Shown here one piece after another: positions 49,549-58,193 of a DNA stretch of 64,000 bases. Source of the stretch: Aquimarina macrocephali JAMB N27 (lineage in GTDB: Bacteria > Bacteroidota > Bacteroidia > Flavobacteriales > Flavobacteriaceae); NCBI RefSeq assembly GCF_000520995.1, contig NZ_JACA01000027.1, forward strand, positions 1-64,000, written 5' to 3'. The translations under genes were made by a program, and so were the position numbers. Each line of letters opens with the position of its first letter. Position 1 is the stretch's first letter. Under the pieces are notes generated by a model. The model saw only the letters and a list, made by a program, of their open reading frames with translations, searched no databases and was not told where the DNA came from.

Positions 49549-50139
49549 TTATCTACCTTTTTTTAGTAACGGAAATCGCATTCTGTATTCTGAACTAATT
49601 TTTCCTTTAGAAATATTAGCTAATTTTCCTTTTATTAAACGTTTTTTAAGACTTGATAGTTTATCTGTAAACAAAATTCCTTCAATATGATCATATTCAT
49701 GCTGAATTACTCTTGCTACTAACCCACCATAAGTCTCTGTATGTTCTACAAAATTCTCATCAAAATAATGAATCTTTATAGTTTCATTACGAAATACGTC
49801 CTCTCTTATATCAGGAATACTCAAACATCCTTCGGCAAAAGCCCACTCCTCACCTGTTTCTTCTAAAATAGTCGCATTAATAAACGTTTTTTTAAAGTTC
49901 TTTAACTGATCTGCTTCTTCTTTAGATAATTCTTCATCTTCAGAAAAAGGTTCTGCATCAACGATAAACAATCTAACAGGGAGTCCAATTTGAGGAGCTG
50001 CTAATCCTACTCCATGTGCATTATACATGGTCTCAAACATATTATCCAGTAACTCTGATAATTTAGGATAATCTTTGGTTATCTCTTTTCCTTTTTTCTT
50101 CAATACCGGATCTCCGTATGCTACAATGGGAAGTATCAT
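49549..50139 (-). CDS. def: peptide deformylase
   Basis: Def removes the formyl group from new proteins. All three metal-site motifs are intact in the 196-residue protein: GVGLAAPQIGLPVRLF, EGCLSIPDIREDV and QHEYDHIEGILFTD. An insertion of about 20 acidic residues after the first motif (EDEELSKEEADQLK) is a feature I associate with Bacteroidota enzymes. It follows ruvX by 23 bases, so the two are co-transcribed. Confidence 0.97.
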   Translation of the reverse strand: MILPIVAYGDPVLKKKGKEITKDYPKLSELLDNMFETMYNAHGVGLAAPQIGLPVRLFIVDAEPFSEDEELSKEEADQLKNFKKTFINATILEETGEEWAFAEGCLSIPDIREDVFRNETIKIHYFDENFVEHTETYGGLVARVIQHEYDHIEGILFTDKLSSLKKRLIKGKLANISKGKISSEYRMRFPLLKKGR

Positions 50140-50162
50140 ATTTTATTTCTTATTTCTATTAT

Positions 50163-50573
50163 TTATCGATTATACAAATAATCTTGTAATATAATCGTTG
50201 CACTTATCTGGTCTACTAATGCTTTATCTCTTCTTTTCTTTTTTGAAATACCACTAGCTATCATAGTATCAAAAGCAATTTTAGAAGTAAAGCGTTCATC
50301 AATCCTTTTTACAGGAATATCTGGAAGTAGTTTATTCAATTTTTCTAAAAAAGGTAAAATTAGTTGTTCACTTTCTGAAGCTTCTCCATGCAGCCTTTTA
50401 GGTTCTCCCACTATAAAAAGCTCTACCTCTTCCTTAGACACATAATCCTTTAGCCATGACAACAATTCTCCAGTATCGACAGTAGTCAACCCAGAAGCGA
50501 TAATTTGCAATTCATCTGTAACTGCAATCCCGCAACGTTTCCCTCCATAATCAATCGCTAAAATCTGTGCCAT
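50163..50573 (-). CDS. ruvX: Holliday-junction resolvase-like/pre-16S rRNA nuclease YqgF
   Basis: The 136-residue RNase H-fold protein is complete. It starts AQILAIDYGGKRCGIAVTD with the first catalytic Asp, and has VGEPKRLHGEASE and VKRIDERFTSKIAF; the final Asp lies in DKALVDQISATIIL. In E. coli the family member trims 16S rRNA ends. It is the first gene of ruvX-def, with a minus-strand -7 element at 50586-50593. Confidence 0.95.
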   Translation of the reverse strand: MAQILAIDYGGKRCGIAVTDELQIIASGLTTVDTGELLSWLKDYVSKEEVELFIVGEPKRLHGEASESEQLILPFLEKLNKLLPDIPVKRIDERFTSKIAFDTMIASGISKKKRRDKALVDQISATIILQDYLYNR

Positions 50574-50585
50574 TCATTTTTTTTG

Positions 50586-50593
50586 CAAAAGTA
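50586..50593 (-). promoter_or_regulatory. -7 element of ruvX-def
   Basis: Reads TACTTTTG on the minus strand and ends 12 bases before the ruvX ATG. Confidence 0.5.
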
Positions 50594-50699
50594 TAATATT
50601 ATTACAAAACTGTCCTTATTTATTAATGGTTTCCTAAAATATCTATAATCGATACTTATTTCAAAGGAAGCTATTATCTTTACCAAAATTTTTTATTCG

Positions 50700-51515
50700 A
50701 TGAACCAACTAAAAGAAACCATAGAAAAAGCTTGGGAAAACAGAGAGCTTTTAAAAGAATCAAATACGCAAAGCGCAATACGTGAAGTAATTAGCTTGTT
50801 AGATTCTGGAAAACTTAGAGTAGCAGAACCTGTAGAAGGTGGCTGGCAAGTAAATGAATGGGTAAAAAAAGGAGTGGTATTATACTTCCCAATCCAAAAA
50901 ATGGAAACCCTGGAAGCTGGAATTTTTGAATACCATGATAAAATTCCATTAAAAAAAGGATATGAAGCTAAAGGAATTCGTGTAGTTCCTAATGCTGTTG
51001 CGCGTCATGGTGCTTACATCTCTCCTGGTACTATTTTAATGCCTAGTTATGTAAATATAGGTGCCTATGTAGATCAAGGAACTATGGTAGATACATGGGC
51101 AACCGTAGGTAGTTGTGCCCAAATAGGAAAAAATGTTCACCTTAGTGGTGGTGTTGGGATTGGCGGTGTTCTAGAACCATTACAAGCTGCTCCAGTCATT
51201 ATAGAAGATAATGCATTTATAGGATCCAGATGTATTGTAGTCGAAGGAGTTCGAGTAGAAAAAGAAGTTGTATTAGGTGCTAATGTAGTATTAACCGCAT
51301 CTACCAAGATAATTGATGTTACAGGAAACACTCCTGTAGAAAGAAAAGGAGTTGTTCCTGCGGGTTCTGTTGTAATCCCAGGAAGTTATACTAAGAAATT
51401 TGCTGCTGGAGAATTTAATGTACCTTGCGCTTTGATTATTGGAAAACGTAAAGAAAGTACTGACAAGAAAACTTCACTTAATGATGCTCTTCGTGAATAT
51501 GATGTAGCCGTATAG
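50700..51515 (+). CDS. dapD: tetrahydrodipicolinate N-succinyltransferase
   Basis: DapD carries out the succinylation step of the lysine/diaminopimelate pathway, which also feeds peptidoglycan. The 271-residue protein has a helical N-terminal domain and a left-handed beta-helix of hexapeptide repeats (YVNIGAYVDQGTMVDTWATV; GSCAQIGKNVHLSGGVGIGG; IIEDNAFIGSRCIVVEGVRV). An element TATCTTTA at 50675-50682 is probably its -7 box. A weak stem-loop follows the gene. Confidence 0.97.
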   Translation: MNQLKETIEKAWENRELLKESNTQSAIREVISLLDSGKLRVAEPVEGGWQVNEWVKKGVVLYFPIQKMETLEAGIFEYHDKIPLKKGYEAKGIRVVPNAVARHGAYISPGTILMPSYVNIGAYVDQGTMVDTWATVGSCAQIGKNVHLSGGVGIGGVLEPLQAAPVIIEDNAFIGSRCIVVEGVRVEKEVVLGANVVLTASTKIIDVTGNTPVERKGVVPAGSVVIPGSYTKKFAAGEFNVPCALIIGKRKESTDKKTSLNDALREYDVAV

Positions 51516-51537
51516 TGTAAAGCATGTAGAAAGAAAC

Positions 51538-51581
51538 TTGAGCTTGTCTTCTCTTTTTTTTAGGACAAGCTCAATTATTTT
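51538..51581 (+). terminator. stem-loop after dapD, weak terminator
   Basis: TTGAGCTTGTC pairs with GACAAGCTCAA across a 15-base T-rich loop. The T tract after it is short, so read-through into the glycosyltransferase genes is likely. Confidence 0.5.
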
Positions 51582-51593
51582 GATCAATAGTAT

Positions 51594-52655
51594 ATGAAGA
51601 TTTTGGTTATTCAACAAAAGATGATTGGTGATGTGCTCACAAGCACTATTATTTGTGAAGCATTACGAAAAGAATATCCTAATGCTACTATTGATTTTTT
51701 GGTGAACTCTAATACAAAATCTGTCATCACAGAAAACCCATTTTTTGACCATATTATAGAGTTTAAAAATGAATACCAAAATGATAAGAGAGCTTTTTAC
51801 ACCTTTTTAAAAGAAATACGAAAGTCTAAATACGATCATGTTATCGATGTATATGGAAAATTAGAAAGTAACCTCATCACTTTATTTTCTGGTGCTTCAA
51901 AGAAGGTATCCTTCTATAAATGGTACACTCAATTTTTTTACACAAAAACTATTAAAAGGAATCTTGTACCTATTACAAATGCCAGTATTGCAATAGAAAA
52001 CAGATTACGTTTGGTTTTTCCTGAAAACAGAATCACTTCTGAGATTACAAGACCAAAAATATTTTTAACTAAAGAAGAAAAAGAAAAGGCTCGTGAGTTT
52101 TTAGAATCTAATGGAATTATTACCAAGACACCATTAATAATGATTAGTGTTTTGGGTAGTGAAATGAGAAAAACACTTCCTTTCGAGTATATGGCTAAAG
52201 TTATAGATGCAATTGTTAAGAATACAGAAGTAAATATTCTTTTCAATTACATTCCAAATCAGGAAAAAGATGCCCGTACAATTTATAACCTTACCATGCC
52301 TAAAACACAGAGGCATATCCATTTTGATGTATTTGCCAAAAGTTTACGAGGATTCCTTGCAATCCTCTCTCATTGTGATGCATTAATAGGTAACGAAGGA
52401 GGTGCAGTAAATATGGCCAAAGCACTTGACATACCTACTTTTACTATTTTTTCTCCCTGGATTCTTAAAAAAGATTGGAATATGTTTGAGGATGGAGAAA
52501 GACAAACATCTGTTCATTTATCAGATTATATGCCAGAGTTATTTTCAAACCAAAGTTATAAAGAACTCAAAAAGAAATCTTTAGAACTTTACCCTCACTT
52601 TAAAACAGAATTATTCATTAATCAATTGCATAATTTTTTAAGTAAAAACTTGTAA
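51594..52655 (+). CDS. glycosyltransferase family 9 (heptosyltransferase-like)
   Basis: The 353-residue GT-B protein resembles ADP-heptose:LPS heptosyltransferases. It begins MKILVIQQKMIGDVLTSTI, with the Gly-Asp of the acceptor site, and has the donor-site region RGFLAILSHCDALIGNEGGA followed by VNMAKALDIPTFTIFSPW. It probably adds a sugar to the inner LPS core. It starts the envelope-polysaccharide cluster, 78 bases after dapD. Confidence 0.88.
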   Translation: MKILVIQQKMIGDVLTSTIICEALRKEYPNATIDFLVNSNTKSVITENPFFDHIIEFKNEYQNDKRAFYTFLKEIRKSKYDHVIDVYGKLESNLITLFSGASKKVSFYKWYTQFFYTKTIKRNLVPITNASIAIENRLRLVFPENRITSEITRPKIFLTKEEKEKAREFLESNGIITKTPLIMISVLGSEMRKTLPFEYMAKVIDAIVKNTEVNILFNYIPNQEKDARTIYNLTMPKTQRHIHFDVFAKSLRGFLAILSHCDALIGNEGGAVNMAKALDIPTFTIFSPWILKKDWNMFEDGERQTSVHLSDYMPELFSNQSYKELKKKSLELYPHFKTELFINQLHNFLSKNL

Positions 52656-52680
52656 TTTGCATTTTTAAAACCAAATCATC

Positions 52681-53460
52681 ATAGAAAAAGACATTTTACA
52701 TAGAGAAAAACTTACAGTTATAATCCCATGCTATAATGAAGAACACAACATTAAGGATGTATTAGAATCAGTTTCATTTGCTGATGAAATTATGGTTGTT
52801 GATTCTTACAGCACAGATAAAACGGTCGAAATTGCAAGAGAATATACCGATTTCATTATTCAAAGAAAATTTGATTATCCTTCATTTCAAAAAAATTGGG
52901 CTATTCCTCAGGCTACACACCAGTGGATATTATTAGTTGACGCAGATGAGAGAGTGACCCCTGAGCTTAAAAATGAAGTACTAGAAGTACTAAAAGATCC
53001 CGGAAAAAATAATTTTGTAGCATACTGGATAAAACGTATGAATCATTTTATGGGAGAAAGAATACTCTATAGTGGATGGCGAAATGATAAAGTTATTCGA
53101 TTATTTCATAGAGATAAATGTAAATATGATGATAGACATGTACATGAAGAAATTGTTACTCCAGGTAAAATAGGGGTATTAAAAAACAAATTTTACCATA
53201 ATACATACACTACTTTTGACGCTTATATCAATAAACTAAATAGATATGCTTCCTGGCAAGCAGAAGATTATGACAAAAAAACAAAACGATTAACACCATA
53301 TCACTTTGTAATAAAACCGCTTTGGGCGTTTTTTAAACATTACATTATACAAAGTGGGTTTAGAGATGGTGTTCCCGGTTTAGTTATTGGTTATGTCCAG
53401 GGATATGCAGTTTTTATGCGATATGTAAAGCTTTGGTTGTTTCGACGAAATCTAAAATAA
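52681..53460 (+). CDS. glycosyltransferase family 2 (WaaE/KdtX-like), non-standard start
   Basis: A conventional ATG occurs only at 52792, which would remove the essential N-terminal strand. Upstream the frame is open back to a stop at 52666-52668 and encodes REKLTVIIPCYNEEHNIKDV, the invariant start of a GT2 enzyme. Between stop and this motif there is no ATG, GTG or TTG. The start must be ATA 52681 or one of the ATC codons at 52675 and 52678; I choose ATA (259 residues). The DxD-type motif is LLVDADERVTPEL, and WxxRNDKVIRLF-like residues (SGWRNDKVIRLFHRDK) follow, typical of LPS core transferases. A possible -7 TAATTTG at 52653-52659 overlaps the preceding stop. Confidence 0.88.
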   Translation: MEKDILHREKLTVIIPCYNEEHNIKDVLESVSFADEIMVVDSYSTDKTVEIAREYTDFIIQRKFDYPSFQKNWAIPQATHQWILLVDADERVTPELKNEVLEVLKDPGKNNFVAYWIKRMNHFMGERILYSGWRNDKVIRLFHRDKCKYDDRHVHEEIVTPGKIGVLKNKFYHNTYTTFDAYINKLNRYASWQAEDYDKKTKRLTPYHFVIKPLWAFFKHYIIQSGFRDGVPGLVIGYVQGYAVFMRYVKLWLFRRNLK

Positions 53461-53463
53461 CAT

Positions 53464-54243
53464 TTAGAGATTTCTATATTTTTTCTTCCAGAAAAAGATT
53501 TTTCTTTTTAAGGCTATTTTATCATGATATTTCTTTTGAAATGCTGCGGTAAGGCTCCACATATTTTGATACATCGTTGACTCATCCTCACCGGTTAACT
53601 TAGCATATTCATTCGACATAATTGCAACCATTTCCTTTTTGGGAGTTAGTCTAGAGAAATTACGAATCCTGGTTTCCATATCTAAATCTCTAAACTCCAT
53701 CCTATTTAGATCTACTAAATAAAAATCATATCCAGAGCTTGTTTTCACGATCAAAGTGTTCCCTGGAGAATGATCTAAAAATAGAATTCCCTTTTCATGA
53801 AGATCATAAGTAAATCTTGTAAAAGCTCTTAAAATGGCTTCATGATCCGGATAATCCGGTTCATGTACCAATTCTCGATAAGTAAGATCGTAATTAAGCA
53901 ATTCACTAACATAATAGCTTTTTCTAAATAAAAAGAACGTAGTGTATAAATCATACGCCAACGGAAATGGGGTTTTTATGCCCAGCTCTAATAACCTATT
54001 CGCATAATTATAAGATCTTTCTGCCTTTGATTTTCTAAAAAATCTATATACAACCTGATTTATAAAATTAGGAACCTTGAATGATTTGATAGTATACTTT
54101 TGACCTTCAATCTCTACAATTTTTATAACATTGCGCTCTGCATCTCCCAATATATCATAATAATCATCAAAATGTGCTATTGTTTTCTGCACTTCGGTTT
54201 TAACTGATTTATAATCTGGGTGTATGATAAATTTACGTTGCAT
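53464..54243 (-). CDS. lipopolysaccharide kinase-like protein (Kdo/WaaP family)
   Basis: The 259-residue protein has a eukaryotic-type small kinase fold. The catalytic loop ILFLDHSPGNTLI carries the Asp and Asn of HxDxxxxN, and the metal-binding Asp lies in FYLVDLNRMEF. The Lys of the N-lobe is probably in KYTIKSFKVP. Such kinases phosphorylate Kdo or heptose in the LPS core at the inner face of the membrane. It is convergent with GT2, the two stops being three bases apart. A minus-strand TACTTTTG at 54268-54275 is the probable -7 box. Confidence 0.88.
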   Translation of the reverse strand: MQRKFIIHPDYKSVKTEVQKTIAHFDDYYDILGDAERNVIKIVEIEGQKYTIKSFKVPNFINQVVYRFFRKSKAERSYNYANRLLELGIKTPFPLAYDLYTTFFLFRKSYYVSELLNYDLTYRELVHEPDYPDHEAILRAFTRFTYDLHEKGILFLDHSPGNTLIVKTSSGYDFYLVDLNRMEFRDLDMETRIRNFSRLTPKKEMVAIMSNEYAKLTGEDESTMYQNMWSLTAAFQKKYHDKIALKRKIFFWKKKYRNL

Positions 54244-54267
54244 TCTTTATTCATAAAATAAGTTAGA

Positions 54268-54275
54268 CAAAAGTA
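54268..54275 (-). promoter_or_regulatory. -7 element of the LPS-kinase gene
   Basis: Reads TACTTTTG on the minus strand, 24 bases before the start codon. No -33 element is clear. Confidence 0.4.
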
Positions 54276-54440
54276 ACTTTTTGATATAATTCTATACTAC
54301 TTAGTAGTAATAAAAAATGTAAGGCACATTGTAGAAATACTTATTACGGCACTTCATCCTTTTTATAGGGCTTCAATACAAGAACAAATACGTTCTGAAA
54401 AATACCTAAGTAAATATTCCCCTTTACTCTATACCAAAAA

Positions 54441-55496
54441 TCACATTAGAGATTTGTATATTTCATTGTATTCTAATGCTGCTGATTTCCAACTAAATTT
54501 TTCTAATTGGGTTTTAATTTTTCCTTCCATTTTAAGTCTATTAGAGTCAAAATAAGTGATTTTTGTTAAAAACACATCGGCCATATATTCAGGTTCTAAT
54601 TCTTCCCAATAAAAACATGCTTCTCCTCCTATTTCTGGTAAAGAAGTTTTATTATAAAGAAAAATAGGTTTATTAAAGTTTAATGCTTCAACTACTGGTA
54701 ACCCAAACCCTTCTCTGGAAGAAGGAAATACAAAAGCAAAACAATTATTAAACAGCTTCACTTTTGTTTCTTCAGATACAACACCTTTCAAAAAAACTCT
54801 TTCTGCAAGGTTATTTTCTTGAATTAAATTTTCTAAATGTAAAACATAATCGCTACTACCTTTTCCTGCAAGAATAAGTTTAAATCTTTCTGGAATGTGA
54901 TTCATCATTAAGATAAGTTTCTCCAGATTTTTGTACGGTCTCATTTCCGTAATACAAAAAAGATAATCATCTGTATTCTCATCAGGATTAACTAACGAGG
55001 TTTCTTTTAAAGAATTACCATTATATATTACTTTTTGTGTTTTTGACGTGGCAACATTAAAATGTTTATTCACTTCATTTTTAGTAAAGTGTGACACAAA
55101 AACAAGTACTTGAGCTCTATCTATTTTTTTTTGAATAAAATCCTTAGTTTTCTGATCTACTGTATCCTCATAAATAAAATTAATATCATGGATAGTTAAA
55201 ATATAAGGGATTTTCTTATTTAAAGGCTCAATTTTACTTAGTTGATTGGTACAATGAAATATATAATTACGTCCAAAAATACCCAACTGGCGATGTATTG
55301 AATAATAGTATTTAACAAAAATATTCTTCTGATTAAATATTGATTTATAATATCTCTTTTTAGGAGTATAAAAAATATAATTTATATCAGTATTAATAGA
55401 TGAAAACGCTTTAGATAAATGATATGAAAATTGCCCAAAGCCTTTATTTAGATTTTTTAAGTAATGAAAATCTACAAATACTCTTTTATTTTTCAC
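54441..55496 (-). CDS. glycosyltransferase family 4
   Basis: A 351-residue GT-B enzyme. The Rossmann C-terminal half shows CITEMRPYKNLEKLI, FKLILAGKGSSDYV and the donor-site EX7E motif in SSREGFGLPVVEALNFNKPI. The N terminus starts RVFVDFHYLKNLNKGFGQFS, with the Gly-rich loop typical of these retaining enzymes. It is part of the cell-surface polysaccharide cluster; the sugar is unknown. It follows the CgeB-like gene by four bases, so they are co-transcribed. Confidence 0.9.
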   Translation of the reverse strand: MKNKRVFVDFHYLKNLNKGFGQFSYHLSKAFSSINTDINYIFYTPKKRYYKSIFNQKNIFVKYYYSIHRQLGIFGRNYIFHCTNQLSKIEPLNKKIPYILTIHDINFIYEDTVDQKTKDFIQKKIDRAQVLVFVSHFTKNEVNKHFNVATSKTQKVIYNGNSLKETSLVNPDENTDDYLFCITEMRPYKNLEKLILMMNHIPERFKLILAGKGSSDYVLHLENLIQENNLAERVFLKGVVSEETKVKLFNNCFAFVFPSSREGFGLPVVEALNFNKPIFLYNKTSLPEIGGEACFYWEELEPEYMADVFLTKITYFDSNRLKMEGKIKTQLEKFSWKSAALEYNEIYKSLM

Positions 55497-55500
55497 CTTT

Positions 55501-56442
55501 TTATAAATTTAGAATTCTGTTTATCCAATTATCTACCAGGTACTTTTGATAGATCTCATTTGGTATTTCTTCATATTCATTCTCAAAAAAAGATTTAGGA
55601 ATTTGAATATTATTTTTATCTATTATCAAGATATTATTTGGATTATAAAAATCGTAAGTAGCAATAGCTGCATTAGTAGTTATTAGTTTTTTGCTATTCC
55701 CTAAACTTTCAAAAACTCTAAACGATAGTCCATCCTGTCCTTCTCTATGAATATCTAACAGCACATTAGAATGCGCTACTAACTCATTTACCTCTTTCAT
55801 GTTTATCCGTTCTGTAACGTACTCTACACCACTTTTGGATTCAATTTTCTTTTTCCCGAAACTGATAATTTTATATGATACACCTAACCCATCTAATTTT
55901 AAGGCTATATCATCTATAAATTTAGATCGTTTACTAAATGTGCTTATATTAAAAACCTCTTGTTCTATCAGCAGGTTATTTTTGTTTTCCTTAAAAATAT
56001 AATTTGTCGCAAATTTAAAATCATGCTTTTTTGAATCATTAGGTTCAAAAGTATATACCTCATCAAAAAAAGGAGCGACTAGTAATATCTTTGGTATTCT
56101 TTCTATATTATCATTAAAAAATGCTGTCAAATTTCCAGTAAATGAGCTTATATTTTTAATAATCTGAGGAAGTAAAAAATTAGCGTTAAGCATTAGGATT
56201 TTATCTTGTTTCCCGATTTCGCTCAATCGCTTAAGGATTTCTTTATTTAAGTGATTCTTTTTTATATCGTATTTAAAAAAAGTTTTTCCAATAAAATTAA
56301 AAATTCGGTGAAAAACCGTAGGATACTGATACCTAAAAGTATGAAAGTTTATATGATTAACTTCATATCCCTGCTTTTTTAGACTCTTGGTAATTTCATC
56401 GTTAATCCCCAAAACATCTAGACTAATCAGTGTTATTTTCAT
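55501..56442 (-). CDS. CgeB-like glycosyltransferase, GT-B fold
   Basis: The 313-residue protein starts MKITLISLDVLGINDEITKS and has a Rossmann-like N-terminal half (KILMLNANFLLPQIIKN; TAFFNDNIERIPK). The C-terminal half shows VLLDIHREGQDGLSFRVFES, then LGNSKKLITTNAAI and YNPNNILIIDKN, which match the donor-site pattern of CgeB and family 1 transferases. The identification is from pattern and neighbourhood and is less sure than its neighbour's. A minus-strand TAAGTTTG (56463-56470) lies 20 bases before the start. Confidence 0.72.
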   Translation of the reverse strand: MKITLISLDVLGINDEITKSLKKQGYEVNHINFHTFRYQYPTVFHRIFNFIGKTFFKYDIKKNHLNKEILKRLSEIGKQDKILMLNANFLLPQIIKNISSFTGNLTAFFNDNIERIPKILLVAPFFDEVYTFEPNDSKKHDFKFATNYIFKENKNNLLIEQEVFNISTFSKRSKFIDDIALKLDGLGVSYKIISFGKKKIESKSGVEYVTERINMKEVNELVAHSNVLLDIHREGQDGLSFRVFESLGNSKKLITTNAAIATYDFYNPNNILIIDKNNIQIPKSFFENEYEEIPNEIYQKYLVDNWINRILNL

Positions 56443-56462
56443 GTTTTAAATAATAATAGAGA

Positions 56463-56525
56463 CAAACTTACTAAAAGTAAAGAATCATATTGCTAAAAAA
56501 GTAATTTTTAAAATCAATACATTTG
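56463..56525. promoter_or_regulatory. divergent promoter pair
   Basis: TAAGTTTG on the minus strand (56463-56470) serves the CgeB-like gene. TACATTTG on the plus strand (56518-56525) lies 25 bases before the methyltransferase-like gene. Both match TAnnTTTG. Confidence 0.5.
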
Positions 56526-56550
56526 TCAGCGTTATATTAAAACCATTATA

Positions 56551-57213
56551 ATGAATTATCTATTTATCATTTTACTTCTTGTATTATTAGGAATTGCATT
56601 TCCCAAATTACTCAAACTCATCAAACATAAGTCATTATATCCTTTCATGCCCTACAAATATAATTTTAGAAGAAGACGTATAACTTTTTCTAAAACACTA
56701 CAGCTTTTAAATGAACGAAATGCTAAAATACTGGTAGAGACAGGAACTTCTAGAAACGGTCTTAAAGCAACTAAAACTGATGGTGGAGCAACAATCGTTT
56801 TTGGTAAATGGGCAAAAGAAAATAATGCAAAATTGCATTCAGTGGATATTAGTAAAGATTCTGTACAAGGGGCTCAAGAAGCAGTACTAGAAGAAAGTTT
56901 ACAAGATAGTACAACAGTATATCTAGGAGATTCTCTAGACTTCTTAAAAAATTTCAACGAATCTATTGACTTTTTATACCTAGATAGTTATGATTATTCA
57001 AAGACCGATATAGATGTTCAAAAGAAAAGTCAAGAGCATCACTTAAAAGAATTTATCCTGGCAGAAGATAAACTACATGATACATCTATCGTTTTAATAG
57101 ACGATTGCAGGCTTCCCGGAGGCGGTAAAGGAAAAACAGTTGTAGAGTATATGCTAAAAAAAGATTGGGAAATTTTAATTAATGCTTATCAAATTTTATT
57201 AGTAAAAAAATAG
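56551..57213 (+). CDS. membrane-anchored class I methyltransferase-like protein
   Basis: The 220-residue protein begins with one membrane segment (IILLLVLLGIAFPKLLKLI), followed by a Rossmann-type domain. Motifs are KILVETGTSRNGLKATKTDG, AKLHSVDISKDS, VYLGDSLDFLKNF, IDFLYLDSYDY and SIVLIDDCRLPGGGKGK. The layout resembles class I SAM-dependent methyltransferases, but the first glycine motif is weaker than usual. It lies beside LPS/polysaccharide genes, so a sugar or lipid acceptor at the inner membrane is plausible but not shown. Confidence 0.68.
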   Translation: MNYLFIILLLVLLGIAFPKLLKLIKHKSLYPFMPYKYNFRRRRITFSKTLQLLNERNAKILVETGTSRNGLKATKTDGGATIVFGKWAKENNAKLHSVDISKDSVQGAQEAVLEESLQDSTTVYLGDSLDFLKNFNESIDFLYLDSYDYSKTDIDVQKKSQEHHLKEFILAEDKLHDTSIVLIDDCRLPGGGKGKTVVEYMLKKDWEILINAYQILLVKK

Positions 57214-57290
57214 CTTTTTTATGGGGTCTAAATAAATTTATCAAACCCCAAAATATCTATACTAAATAATGTGACTTTCGTATAGATCGG

Positions 57291-57298
57291 TATATTTG
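57291..57298 (+). promoter_or_regulatory. -7 element of the second methyltransferase gene
   Basis: TATATTTG matches TAnnTTTG and would give a leader of about 90 bases before the ATG at 57392. Confidence 0.4.
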
Positions 57299-57391
57299 TA
57301 CGGTATCAATAATTATACCCTAAAACAAATAATTATTTCTATTCAAAACGCAATAGCAAAAATTATCATTAACTAAAAAAACAATACAGTA

Positions 57392-58033
57392 ATGGATTAT
57401 GACAATAAACCCGAGGGATACTATAATAATATCAGAAATGAAATGTTTGCCTTTTTTCCAAAAAATGCAAAAACAGTATTAGATGTTGGTTGTGGAGAAG
57501 GTACTTTTGCTGCTTTCATTAAAGAAAAACACAATACTGAAACCTGGGGTATTGAATTGATGCCAGAGCATGGAAAAAAAGCCGAAAAGGTGCTCGACAA
57601 AGTTTTTATTGGTGAATGTGAAAATTTTATTGAAGAACTACCGGATAATCATTTTGATGTTATTTATTTTAATGATGTATTAGAACATCTTGTAGATCCA
57701 TATTGGGTACTAGAAAAAATTAAAAGTAAACTATCAAAAAACGGTGTAATTATTAGTTCAATACCTAATATGAGATACCATAGTGCTTTAAAAAACCTAG
57801 TACTTAAAAAGAATTGGGAATATGAAGAACACGGTATAATGGACAAAACGCACTTACGATTCTTTACTGGTAAGAGTATTGCAAATATGTATACGAGATT
57901 AGGGTATGAAATAGTACTTCACAAAGGCATTAATAAAACAAAATCTATTAAACCATTCTTCTATAATATTCCCTTTTTATTTACAGCAATGGACATGAGA
58001 TATCTTCAGTATGCTACAGTTGTCAAAAAGTAA
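57392..58033 (+). CDS. class I SAM-dependent methyltransferase
   Basis: The 213-residue soluble enzyme has the SAM motif TVLDVGCGEGTFAAFIKE, the acidic loop TWGIELMPE and the post-motif HFDVIYFNDVLEHLVDPYWV. This is the UbiG/methyltransferase-11 type. The acceptor is unknown; its position suggests a surface-polysaccharide or glycolipid sugar. A strong terminator lies about 100 bases after it. Confidence 0.88.
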   Translation: MDYDNKPEGYYNNIRNEMFAFFPKNAKTVLDVGCGEGTFAAFIKEKHNTETWGIELMPEHGKKAEKVLDKVFIGECENFIEELPDNHFDVIYFNDVLEHLVDPYWVLEKIKSKLSKNGVIISSIPNMRYHSALKNLVLKKNWEYEEHGIMDKTHLRFFTGKSIANMYTRLGYEIVLHKGINKTKSIKPFFYNIPFLFTAMDMRYLQYATVVKK

Positions 58034-58129
58034 GTCCTAAGAAGAAATGTGTAATCCGCTTCTCTTAGGTAATAATCATATTAGCATATCACATACTCTG
58101 AAATACATAGAAAGTTTTATATACAAATT

Positions 58130-58166
58130 AAGAAAGGGTTCCAATATTGGAACCCTTTCTTTTTAA
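58130..58166. terminator. bidirectional terminator
   Basis: AGAAAGGGTTCCAA and TTGGAACCCTTTCT form a perfect 14-base stem (58131-58160) with T-rich sequence on both sides. It serves the methyltransferase on the plus strand and the convergent lipoprotein on the minus strand. Confidence 0.9.
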
Positions 58167-58193
58167 ATAGATTTCATTTTAGCACAAATCATA

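Noticed and set aside
51938-52246. 102-codon minus-strand open frame
   Set aside because: It is antisense to the GT9 gene, whose conserved residues leave no doubt about the coding strand.
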